12,084 nt of DNA from Nitrososphaeraceae archaeon (GCA_025449515.1 JANWJI010000063.1:1-12084), one strand, 5' to 3'; positions 1 to 6,382 are shown, numbered from the stretch's first letter. The notes: generated by a model from the letters alone, not told the origin. Made by a program: numbers and translations.

Positions 1-1249
1 AGGTATTTATCCATTGAATGATATAGAATTTCCACTAAAATACACTTCAATTTCAAATGATTTTTCCTTTACGTCTACCAACGAATCATCAGCAACTACA
101 GTCTCGGAATTACTGAATAGCCGCGCTCTGGGGACCAAATATTTAAAATTGCAAAAAAATTCAGGTGGAAACTACTCAGCGTTACTAGACAAGAATAATC
201 AACTAATCTCTATACCACCGCTAGCAAACTGTGTTTCTAGAACTATAGAACCAGGCGTAAGCAATTTATTCATAGAGGTAACCTCAGTAGATCGCAAACT
301 TGCCGAAGACATGATAGCTATATTGGCAGCAGCGGTATATGATATAGGATTTACACTCCATACCGTAGTTGTGGAAACGCCTGGGGCAATCAACTATTCA
401 CCCAATTTGAAGCCCTCGCAGATTTTAGTAACGACCAACCAAGTTAATGGGACGCTTGGAACAAAATTATCTAACGAAGAAATTATGATGTCTTTAAAAA
501 GGTGTCGTCTAGATGCTAGAGCGATTAAGAAGAATAGCCCAAATATCATTTGCACTATTCCCAGATATAGAGTGGACGTTATTGATAAAATCGATATTGT
601 AGAAGAGGTTGCTATAGGCTATGGCATAGCCAATCTGATTCCGTCTATACCGTTCTCCAATTTATCAGGTAATCTGAGCTTAGTTTCACGCTATCTCGAC
701 ATCATAAGAGTAACTATGGTTGGTCTAGGATTCTTGGAAGTAAATAACTTCAGTCTTATCGATAAGAAAATACAATTTGATTTTATGGGCATTGAATGTG
801 AACCTGACAAATTACTGACTGTCGAAGGTGCTCAAAATGCGGGACTCGATAATCTCCGCGATTCATTACTGCCTTCTTTGTTGCAGAATCTCTCTCGCAA
901 TATCCATGAAACCTACCCGCAGAAGATATTTGAAATAGGAAAAGTGTTTAGTAACGAGGCAAGTCTAGAGCAGTGGCATTTAGCAGTATTGCTCGCAGAT
1001 ACCAAATCTAACTTTACCGAAGCGAAATCAGTGTTGCAAGGACTCCTTGCGTCCTCATTTGCCATGGACATGAGAACCGAACCCGAGAATCGCTCATTCT
1101 TCACCGACGGAAGATGTGCGAAGGTTATCATAGGCTTCGAAAGCATTGGGGAACTAGGCGAAATCTCAGCCTCAGCTAGAGATAGTTTCAAATTGAGAGT
1201 CCCTGTATCCGGTTTCGAGATTAATCTTTCCAGAATATTGCACATATAG
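1..1249 (+). CDS. pheT: Phenylalanyl-tRNA synthetase beta subunit, archaeal type (5' end outside window)
   Basis: This is the beta chain of the (alpha-beta)2 PheRS, which charges tRNA-Phe with phenylalanine in the cytoplasm. The frame is open to the left edge (codons from base 2 read GIYPLNDIEF), so the TTG at 14 is not the true start. About 415 residues are visible; archaeal PheT is usually near 550, so the N-terminal quarter or so is missing. Numbering residues from the TTG, 40-120 correspond to the B3/B4 region. The B5 domain follows, with the hallmark PRYRVDVIDKIDIVEEVA at 183-200. The C-terminal part is a catalytic-like fold without a working active site; it includes LRDSLLPSLLQNLSRN and KIFEIGKVF and ends in GFEINLSRI. 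The TAG stop at 1247-1249 is at the normal family C-terminus. The family call is secure; pheS is presumably elsewhere or upstream. Confidence 0.95.
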   Translation, partial: GIYPLNDIEFPLKYTSISNDFSFTSTNESSATTVSELLNSRALGTKYLKLQKNSGGNYSALLDKNNQLISIPPLANCVSRTIEPGVSNLFIEVTSVDRKLAEDMIAILAAAVYDIGFTLHTVVVETPGAINYSPNLKPSQILVTTNQVNGTLGTKLSNEEIMMSLKRCRLDARAIKKNSPNIICTIPRYRVDVIDKIDIVEEVAIGYGIANLIPSIPFSNLSGNLSLVSRYLDIIRVTMVGLGFLEVNNFSLIDKKIQFDFMGIECEPDKLLTVEGAQNAGLDNLRDSLLPSLLQNLSRNIHETYPQKIFEIGKVFSNEASLEQWHLAVLLADTKSNFTEAKSVLQGLLASSFAMDMRTEPENRSFFTDGRCAKVIIGFESIGELGEISASARDSFKLRVPVSGFEINLSRILHI

Positions 1250-1583
1250 AATCCTGATGTTTATATTTTGGAGATGCTATTAGATACCTGCCTGGCCTAA
1301 TTCGAGTATCTATTTACGATGTCGCCAATTAGATCACTTTGGTATGCGTTGTATCGGAACTCGATTTTGAGCAGTAGGCAACCCCGTGAAAGAGAGTGCA
1401 CTAGGAGGAATACACAAAGTTGTATGGCTACCTGTGATTAAGTGTGAGTCAGAGACGGGGCACATTTAGTTCTTGAAACTGTCAGATTAGATCAAAAAAT
1501 CTTTGCTGTCCATAGCCTGGATTACTTTTATAGTGGTTATACGTTCGTTATTAAGGGTTTCAAGAAACATTTCGTCGAATTTG
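1250..1583. other. Gene-poor stretch with short competing frames, possible relic
   Basis: No convincing gene fills this interval between pheT and the minus-strand mini-gene. It holds a plus-strand frame interrupted by a TGA at 1368-1370 (1284-1469), whose second half reads AVGNPVKESALGG and ends with CESETGHI. It also holds a 40-codon plus-strand ORF (1319-1441) and a 43-codon minus-strand ORF (1334-1465) rich in Ser, Thr, Cys and Pro. The perfect pair CCCCGT (1382-1387) and ACGGGG (1455-1460) could close a stem around the middle. No tRNA-like B box or SRP/RNase P core was recognised. The stretch may be a decayed mobile-element end, an RNA or spacer; the sequence does not settle it. Confidence 0.3.
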
Positions 1584-1600
1584 TCATTGAGTAAGATCAA
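1487..1600 (-). CDS. Possible second small ORF overlapping the 3' end of the leader-like ORF
   Basis: A minus-strand frame reads from TTG at 1600-1598 to TAA at 1489-1487, giving 37 residues. The interior is acidic and helix-prone, with pieces such as DKFDEMFLETLNNER and KVIQAMDSKDF. It looks coding rather than random. It overlaps the end of the 58-codon ORF by 17 bases in the +1 frame. It could be a separate, translationally coupled peptide, or the true C-terminus of that ORF after a one-base frameshift or sequence error. No family is recognised and there is no ATG before 1570. Confidence 0.35.
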   Translation of the reverse strand: MILLNDKFDEMFLETLNNERITTIKVIQAMDSKDFLI

Positions 1601-1760
1601 TAATGCTATTCTTGATGACAGTTTTCGCCTCAGCTGAGATGTTATATTGATTTAAAATCTCTGCTGGCGTTCTTATGAGCTGATTTCTAAAGTCCGGCTC
1701 GCTCGCTGCTTTGAGCAGGATATCGCTAATAATCTCAGCTTCCCTCTGTCTTGAGTTCAA
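1584..1760 (-). CDS. Small NHLP-clan-like leader peptide, candidate YcaO/TfuA substrate
   Basis: A 58-codon ORF runs from TTG (1760-1758) to TGA (1586-1584), with an in-frame TAA directly upstream of the TTG, so this start is the only good one. The product is amphipathic and mostly helical. It begins NSRQREAEIISDILLKA, then EPDFRNQLIRTP, AEILNQYNISAEAK, and ends near SIIDLTQ. The order acidic-Pro-Asp/Glu-Phe-Arg-x-x-Leu...x-Pro-x-x-x-Leu, followed by a short linker and a second helix, is what I know from nitrile-hydratase-leader-like (NHLP, including Os1348-type) peptides that guide RiPP-modifying enzymes. It lies divergent to ycaO-tfuA. A TATA box about 29 bases upstream fits a leaderless transcript. 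No obvious Cys/Ser/Thr-rich core follows in frame, so it may act as a leader or scaffold only, or the core may lie in the overlapping frame. The family assignment is by eye. Confidence 0.6.
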   Translation of the reverse strand: MNSRQREAEIISDILLKAASEPDFRNQLIRTPAEILNQYNISAEAKTVIKNSIIDLTQ

Positions 1761-1785
1761 TTAGCAAATCGATTGCACGATTCTA

Positions 1786-1793
1786 ATATATAA
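1786..1793 (-). promoter_or_regulatory. TATA box for the leader-like mini-gene
   Basis: Read on the minus strand this is TTATATAT, preceded by purine-rich TTAAGA that could serve as BRE. Its centre is about 29 bases from the TTG at 1760. The usual archaeal TATA-to-start-site distance is roughly 26-27 bases, so transcription would begin at or within a few bases of the start codon (a leaderless mRNA). Confidence 0.5.
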
Positions 1794-1888
1794 TCTTAAT
1801 GAATAGCTTATAAGCCAATTTAACCTATCAATAATTTTTTTTGTATTTAGCTCCTATATCTACTCGAATTCATTATGCCTTTTTAATA

Positions 1889-2017
1889 CTAATTCCGTAG
1901 TAATCCCTTTTCTGGATCCTCATTTTTTCTTACAGTTTCTACGACATTCGAAATTTTCATCTCTTTATTGTATTGGAATAAAACTTTCCCATCTAGCGCA
2001 GAATCACTACTTATCAC
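1889..2017 (-). CDS. Doubtful short ORF in the ycaO upstream region
   Basis: The minus-strand frame is open from a stop at 2053-2051 to TAG at 1891-1889. The only usual start is GTG at 2017-2015, giving 42 residues with pieces such as SSDSALDGKVLFQYNKEMK and ETVRKNEDPEKGL. Amino-acid composition looks protein-like, but no family is recognised and no well-placed TATA box is seen. It may be a decayed gene fragment or chance. Confidence 0.2.
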   Translation of the reverse strand: MISSDSALDGKVLFQYNKEMKISNVVETVRKNEDPEKGLLRN

Positions 2018-2083
2018 AACCCGAATTTCACTAGGTTGAGTATCCGAGGCTTATCTTCGATAAGAAATAAATGCTGGCCTCTA

Positions 2084-3412
2084 ATGGGAATAGTCAATCA
2101 AATATTGCAATTACAAAGTCGAAGGAAATGGACCGCTGATGGAACATCTAGAGTTCAGCCTCCTAACTTGACTCTGGAAAACATCAAACCCTTATCAAAA
2201 ATTATCGGTCTTACAAGATTGGCAGACATTACTCGGTTGGATGTACTCGCTATCCCTAATTACTCGGCAGTTGTTCCTGGAACTCTGGACTACATATGGG
2301 TCTATAGTGGAAAAGGTTCAACAAGAAGACATGCCATGGCCAGTGCACTTATGGAATCGATCGAAAGGTACTCCTCATTACCAAATACAGATAACAGGAA
2401 CTTGATTCAATCGAGCTACGATGAACTTTCGAAGAGATTTACCGTCGTACATCCTGATCAAATCTGCGAACCTACTCGATTTCAATTTAGAGATAATATG
2501 CAGATGGACTATCTACCAGGCTTTGACTTGCTAAACAATAGAGAAGTAATGGTTCCTGCCTCCCTTGCATTGTTCAGATACGAACCTACGCCTCCGTCAG
2601 TTAATCCGTTCTCATTCTATCACACAAACGGATTGGCTTCTGGAAATGTTATGGAAGAGGCCGTATGCCACTCTTTATGTGAACTGATTGAACGTGATGC
2701 CCTCAGCCTTGCCGAACTGCGAGCTAGTGCGATTCCATTTCATTACCTTAGACATATCGCAGAGGCATTGAGATCCCATGGCTTTTCCAGCCCTACAATC
2801 ACGATTGATAAATTTAAGGATGAGTCTGGAATATTTTCTGACGTTGATTTTTCAGATTTGGAATTTGAACCCGTACTCAATTTGCTCAAAATCTTTGAAA
2901 GAAATCACATATCTCTAGTCGTCAAGGAGATAACGACTGAAATCGGGATCCCAACATTCAACGCAGCAAGCGTTGAATGGATTACTCATGATTATGGCTA
3001 CTTAGCAGAAGGACATGGGACCCATCCAGATGCCCGGATTGCATTGTTGCGCGCAATAACAGAAGTGTCACAAACAAGGGCGGCCAACATCCAAGGGGCC
3101 AGAGATGACCTCAGGAAGGTAAAATACAGCCAAGAGAATACAGATGAAAAGCGTTCATGGCGATTTGTTCCATCTGAGAATAGTATTAAGTATTCGGAAA
3201 TAACAAGTTACTACAATCCTGATATACTCGACGATATAAAATTGATACTAGATCGACTGAGGAAGGCAGGCCTAACCCAGGTGATAATCGTTAATTTGAC
3301 AAATAGTAAACTGAAGATTCCTGTAGTTAGGGCAATAGTACCAGGTCTTGAGACATTTAAGATAACGAAATCGGTTGTAGGTTGGAGAGCTAGGAGATTT
3401 TTTAAGAAATGA
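2084..3412 (+). CDS. ycaO: YcaO-family ATP-dependent peptide-backbone-modifying enzyme (TfuA-associated)
   Basis: YcaO enzymes use ATP to phosphorylate a backbone amide. This lets a side chain (azoline formation) or, with TfuA, external sulfide (thioamide formation) attack it. Numbering from an upstream in-frame TTG at 2036, the family landmarks are all present. They are the N-terminal GLTRLADITRLD (58-69), SGKGS (91-95), the helix SALMESIER with E107 and E110 (103-111), NGLASGN (198-204), CELIERDA (215-222) and EGHGTHPD (325-332) followed by E343 in AITEVSQTR, with VVRAIVPGLE near the C-terminus. These match the ATP/Mg-binding set of YcaO proteins. I chose the ATG at 2084 (442 aa) because family similarity begins near residue 35 and the 16 residues before it look non-conserved; TTG 2036 would give 458 aa. 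The gene ends in an ATGA overlap with tfuA, so the two are translationally coupled. The exact product (thioamide or azoline) cannot be read from sequence. Confidence 0.93.
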   Translation: MGIVNQILQLQSRRKWTADGTSRVQPPNLTLENIKPLSKIIGLTRLADITRLDVLAIPNYSAVVPGTLDYIWVYSGKGSTRRHAMASALMESIERYSSLPNTDNRNLIQSSYDELSKRFTVVHPDQICEPTRFQFRDNMQMDYLPGFDLLNNREVMVPASLALFRYEPTPPSVNPFSFYHTNGLASGNVMEEAVCHSLCELIERDALSLAELRASAIPFHYLRHIAEALRSHGFSSPTITIDKFKDESGIFSDVDFSDLEFEPVLNLLKIFERNHISLVVKEITTEIGIPTFNAASVEWITHDYGYLAEGHGTHPDARIALLRAITEVSQTRAANIQGARDDLRKVKYSQENTDEKRSWRFVPSENSIKYSEITSYYNPDILDDIKLILDRLRKAGLTQVIIVNLTNSKLKIPVVRAIVPGLETFKITKSVVGWRARRFFKK

Positions 3413-4086
3413 AAAGACCTATCATTTTTCTTGGTCCGAGCATGAATAGTGAAAGGGCAAAGGGTATATTTGATGCCGAGTACAGACCACCGGCGAAAAA
3501 GGGAGATCTATTGCGACTTGGACTATCCTCGGATGTTTCTGTAGTTGGGTTGGTGGATGGGATGTTTCTCCAGGATTATCCACCAACTCCGATAGAAGTA
3601 TATCAGCTCGTGGTTAAGAAAAATGTTATCGTTGTAGGTGCGGCAAGTCTCGGCGCATTAAGAGCTGTAGAATTGGAACGATTTGGGATGATAGGGATCG
3701 GGAAGATTTTTGATCTATATAGAAAAGGCAAAGTCACAGCCGATGATGAGGTTGCAGTTACATTTGAGGAAAATAGTTATAGGTTACAATCTGAAGCAAT
3801 GATCGATATACGATTTAATCTATTTCTGGCAGAAAAGCGGGGCATTATTAATAATCACTCAAGAAAAATACTTACCAAGATAGCAAAGAAGTTTTACTTT
3901 CCGTTAAGAAACTACAACGATATACTCGATTATTCAGCTAGGAAAACCCCTGAATACGCAGACCAATTTGAATTATTTAGATCCTATATAGCTTCTAATA
4001 GAATCAGCCTGAAAGAATTAGATACAATCAAGCTAATCAAGTATATTAAGGCCAAGTATGAACAAGACAACAAAGATGAAAAATAG
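3409..4086 (+). CDS. tfuA: TfuA-like protein, sulfur-supplying partner of YcaO
   Basis: TfuA proteins accompany YcaO in trifolitoxin biosynthesis, in thioamide RiPP clusters and in methanogen McrA thioamidation. They are thought to help deliver sulfide, by releasing it from a thiocarboxylated ThiS-like carrier. The 225-aa product carries the full family pattern: FLGPS (7-11), YRPPAKKGD (25-33), GLVDGMF (47-53), GAASLGALRAVEL (77-89), GMIGIGKIFDLYRKG (93-107) and DDEVAV (112-117). The remaining ~100 residues are a less conserved helical, Lys-rich tail. The ATG sits inside the ycaO stop (ATGA), which fixes the start and implies one mRNA and matched dosage. No ThiS/MoaD, ThiF or sulfurtransferase gene is in the window, so sulfur must come from the cell's general pool. 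Confidence 0.92.
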   Translation: MKRPIIFLGPSMNSERAKGIFDAEYRPPAKKGDLLRLGLSSDVSVVGLVDGMFLQDYPPTPIEVYQLVVKKNVIVVGAASLGALRAVELERFGMIGIGKIFDLYRKGKVTADDEVAVTFEENSYRLQSEAMIDIRFNLFLAEKRGIINNHSRKILTKIAKKFYFPLRNYNDILDYSARKTPEYADQFELFRSYIASNRISLKELDTIKLIKYIKAKYEQDNKDEK

Positions 4087-4145
4087 ACGTAATCATTCTT
4101 CCAGTTTAACAAATTATATCTCTAATTGTGTATTCTATTTGTGGA

Positions 4146-4733
4146 TCAACTCTGATCCCGAATTGAATGCTTCTTAAACCACTTCAAAAAATAGCCAATA
4201 GAACCTCCAAGTGGTAACGTGTCTTCTCTTTTTACATTATATCCCAATAAGACCATTCGGCGCAACAGACGTGTTTGTAAGTCTGGAGGTATTTGGTCCT
4301 CATTCAATGGAGGAAAGAGCTCAAAAAAGTATTTTTGATTATAATATGCTACATGCTGCGCAAAACATGCAGATAGAATAGTAGGATCCCCAGAAATTCT
4401 TTTGTGCATTTCAAAATTCTGTACCCGACCTTCTGCATGCAACTGCAATACACGTCGATTGTAATTTTCACGGATTGATTCAGAATTCATTCTTGAAGAG
4501 GTTTCTGCTAGGGCTTTGATCTCGTTGACAAGCTGACTCACAGTTCTCTTTGCCAAATCAACTACGGTTGACAATTCAGCACTACTGATTCCAACATCCT
4601 TTCCAAAAAGGTAAAAAGACGCCATTAACTCGTGCTTCGCCACAATTGGAAATTCTAATTTTCCATCAATAAAATTCAATATTCTGGAGGAAATATCCGT
4701 TGGTACAAAAATTCCCATGTACGAATCTGTCAT
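4146..4733 (-). CDS. Unrecognised helical protein with possible helix-turn-helix, divergent to DNA methyltransferase
   Basis: I do not recognise this protein (195 aa from ATG 4733; 207 aa if it starts at TTG 4769). It has no signal peptide or membrane segment and looks almost entirely helical. In the first half, GISSAELSTVVDLAKRTVSQLVNEI resembles the spacing of a helix-turn-helix in which a recognition helix starts at AKRTVSQLV; this is by eye only. The C-terminal half is basic and aromatic (QHVAYYNQKYFFELFPP, GYFLKWFKKH). I prefer the ATG because a TATA-like stretch on the minus strand (about 4771-4777) would start transcription near 4747, downstream of the TTG. It converges on tfuA with 59 bases between stops and diverges from the methyltransferase across about 330 bases. 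It could be a regulator of that gene or an unrelated orphan. Confidence 0.65.
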   Translation of the reverse strand: MTDSYMGIFVPTDISSRILNFIDGKLEFPIVAKHELMASFYLFGKDVGISSAELSTVVDLAKRTVSQLVNEIKALAETSSRMNSESIRENYNRRVLQLHAEGRVQNFEMHKRISGDPTILSACFAQHVAYYNQKYFFELFPPLNEDQIPPDLQTRLLRRMVLLGYNVKREDTLPLGGSIGYFLKWFKKHSIRDQS

Positions 4734-4948
4734 CACTCCCAACTTGCTTCGGGTAAGATCATTACTCAAGTATATAATTGTAATATTGCGTCATTCAATA
4801 ACTTTCAAAATATATCGATTTAGAATGATCTTTTCAGGAGACGAATTGCAATAAGCTGTTCCTACCATGTCCTTGAGATGTAGATCACTATTAATTTGTG
4901 ACTAGTTGTCGATCATACCACTTCATAAGATTGAACGGTAACTAAATC

Positions 4949-4972
4949 AATGAGTATTGCATGAAACTCATT
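4949..4972. repeat. Perfect 7-bp inverted repeat, possible operator
   Basis: AATGAGT (4949-4955) and its exact complement ACTCATT (4966-4972) are separated by 10 bases, so centre-to-centre distance is 17. It lies in the divergent region about 96 bases upstream of the methyltransferase start. The arrangement would suit a dimeric DNA-binding protein, possibly the HTH-like neighbour. It also could arise by chance in AT-rich DNA. Confidence 0.25.
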
Positions 4973-5050
4973 CAGGATCAAAATGAGAGTAATTTATCAC
5001 ACATTCCGGTGGGAGAATTCGTGCAAAATAACAACCGTGGAATCTTGTAA
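4961..5050 (+). CDS. Possible 29-codon ORF just upstream of the methyltransferase
   Basis: ATG at 4961 opens a 29-codon frame ending TAA at 5048-5050, 17 bases before the methyltransferase ATG. The product begins MKLIQDQNESNLSHIPVG, is hydrophilic and matches no family I know. It could be a leader peptide or a chance frame; the first half of the inverted repeat lies before it and the second half lies inside it. Confidence 0.2.
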   Translation: MKLIQDQNESNLSHIPVGEFVQNNNRGIL

Positions 5051-5067
5051 AATTCAGAAATAACACA

Positions 5068-6099
5068 ATGACGAATATCCTTTTTCACTGTGATAATATT
5101 GAGGCCATGAAATATCTAATAGATAGTGGGTTTGAGAATAAAATTGATCTTATATATATAGATCCACCTTTTTTAACGAGAGATAAGTATTTTTTAAGAA
5201 CTCATGGCCGTCAAAAGCTTGCCTTCGATGACACGTTTAGAGGGAAAAATCCATTAAAAATCTATTTGGCTAGCATGTATCCACGGCTGCAAAATATAAG
5301 ACATTTGCTATCACCTTCAGGATCTCTTTTTATTCACATGGATTGGCACATGGTGCATTACATTAAAGTAATTATGGATGAATTGTTCGGGTATAGCAAC
5401 TTTCGAAACGAGATAGTAATAAAAAGGGGGAGGAGAAAGAATTTGCTTTATCAGTTCAAATCCATGGACAGAATGCATATTGCAAACGATTCGCTTTTAT
5501 GGTATTCGAAGGACAACTCAGCAAAGTTTCCATTACCAATGAAAGAGAATACCGTAGATTCGAAATGGATGGGATTTTGGAGTAATGTAAATAGGCCAAC
5601 AATGCGTTACAGTCTCCTTGGTCATATGCCGGAAAGAGGTCAATGGAAATGGACCAGATCCAGGGCCATGAAGGCCGTGAAGAACTATAAACTCTATGAG
5701 TGTTATTTTTCAGAGGTTCCGCTCGAAAAATATTGGGTCGAAACAGGGAAGAAGCTAGAATTTATCCGAAAACGAGATGAAGTTAAGTATGCCGAGTATT
5801 GGATTCCTCCAAAGAATAAGACAGTCTTGGACAACGTCTGGCTAGATGTAGAAAGTTATGGATATTCAACTGGCTATGAAACAGAGAAGCATGAACAGTT
5901 GTTAGAAAGAATTATTGGCCAGTTTTCCTATCCTAAGGCATTAGTCGCCGATTTTTTTTGTGGATCGGGGACATCTTTAGTTGCTGCGGCAAGGTTGGCA
6001 AGAAATTGGATTGGATGCGACTCTTCCCCTCAGGCTATTCATGTAGCACAAAAGAGGCTGTTTAATACTAGGTATAAGTTGATAAGGCTGACTTCATGA
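5068..6099 (+). CDS. Beta-class site-specific DNA methyltransferase (N6-adenine or N4-cytosine)
   Basis: This enzyme transfers a methyl group from S-adenosylmethionine to an exocyclic amino group of a base in DNA. The catalytic motif IV LIYIDPPF is near the N-terminus (28-35). The SAM-binding motif I DFFCGSGT is near the C-terminus (295-302), followed by NWIGCDSSPQAI as motif II. The order IV-to-I defines the beta class (N6_N4_Mtase family, as in type III Mod subunits). DPPF favours adenine methylation over SPPY-type cytosine enzymes. The segment before motif I reads TEKHEQLLERIIGQFS; the family usually has KP where this has KH. A middle insert of about 150 residues (120-270), rich in Trp, Lys and Arg, is likely the target-recognition region. 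At 343 aa it is shorter than type III Mod subunits. No restriction nuclease is visible nearby, so it appears solitary. The ATG at 5068 is well placed. Confidence 0.9.
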   Translation: MTNILFHCDNIEAMKYLIDSGFENKIDLIYIDPPFLTRDKYFLRTHGRQKLAFDDTFRGKNPLKIYLASMYPRLQNIRHLLSPSGSLFIHMDWHMVHYIKVIMDELFGYSNFRNEIVIKRGRRKNLLYQFKSMDRMHIANDSLLWYSKDNSAKFPLPMKENTVDSKWMGFWSNVNRPTMRYSLLGHMPERGQWKWTRSRAMKAVKNYKLYECYFSEVPLEKYWVETGKKLEFIRKRDEVKYAEYWIPPKNKTVLDNVWLDVESYGYSTGYETEKHEQLLERIIGQFSYPKALVADFFCGSGTSLVAAARLARNWIGCDSSPQAIHVAQKRLFNTRYKLIRLTS

Positions 6100-6175
6100 T
6101 TCATTCCTGTTTAGTAGAGTGGGTTACACGTGATTAACAGCATATTAAGTCAAATTCATATCCATTCAACTATCG

Positions 6176-6310
6176 ATGTATGAAATCAACTATTATAAGA
6201 GCCAGAAACAAGACTGCTCAGCCAAATCAAATTTCTTCATAATAACTGGGCTCCTACCTTTGAAAACAATACGATATCAGAAATCCGATGTGAGTGAAAT
6301 TAGGAAATAA
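6176..6310 (+). CDS. Doubtful 44-codon ORF between methyltransferase and aIF2-beta
   Basis: ATG at 6176 opens 44 codons to TAA at 6308-6310. The product starts MYEINYYKSQKQDC, has a short hydrophobic patch (FFIITGLLPL) and a basic tail. A weak TATA-like CATATTAA lies about 30 bases upstream. No family is recognised. It is listed because it is the only open frame of note in the ~280-base gap. Confidence 0.2.
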   Translation: MYEINYYKSQKQDCSAKSNFFIITGLLPLKTIRYQKSDVSEIRK

Positions 6311-6382
6311 GGAATAATTGGATGTCTTATGATTAAGTGATAACAAAACGCTCATTAGGCAGGTAGGTGTAAAATTTTCAAG

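Noticed and set aside
1319..1441. Plus-strand 40-codon ORF ending in a Cys/Thr/Ser-rich stretch, as a RiPP core upstream of ycaO
   Set aside because: It is antisense in the same codon register to another short ORF, uses Arg-heavy codons unlike the neighbouring genes, and has no leader-like part. It is probably a mirror or chance frame.
6100..6382. RNA gene or riboswitch in front of aIF2-beta
   Set aside because: No stable stem or known motif was seen; the purine-rich GGCAGGTAGGTG before the gene is not a convincing Shine-Dalgarno at the right distance.
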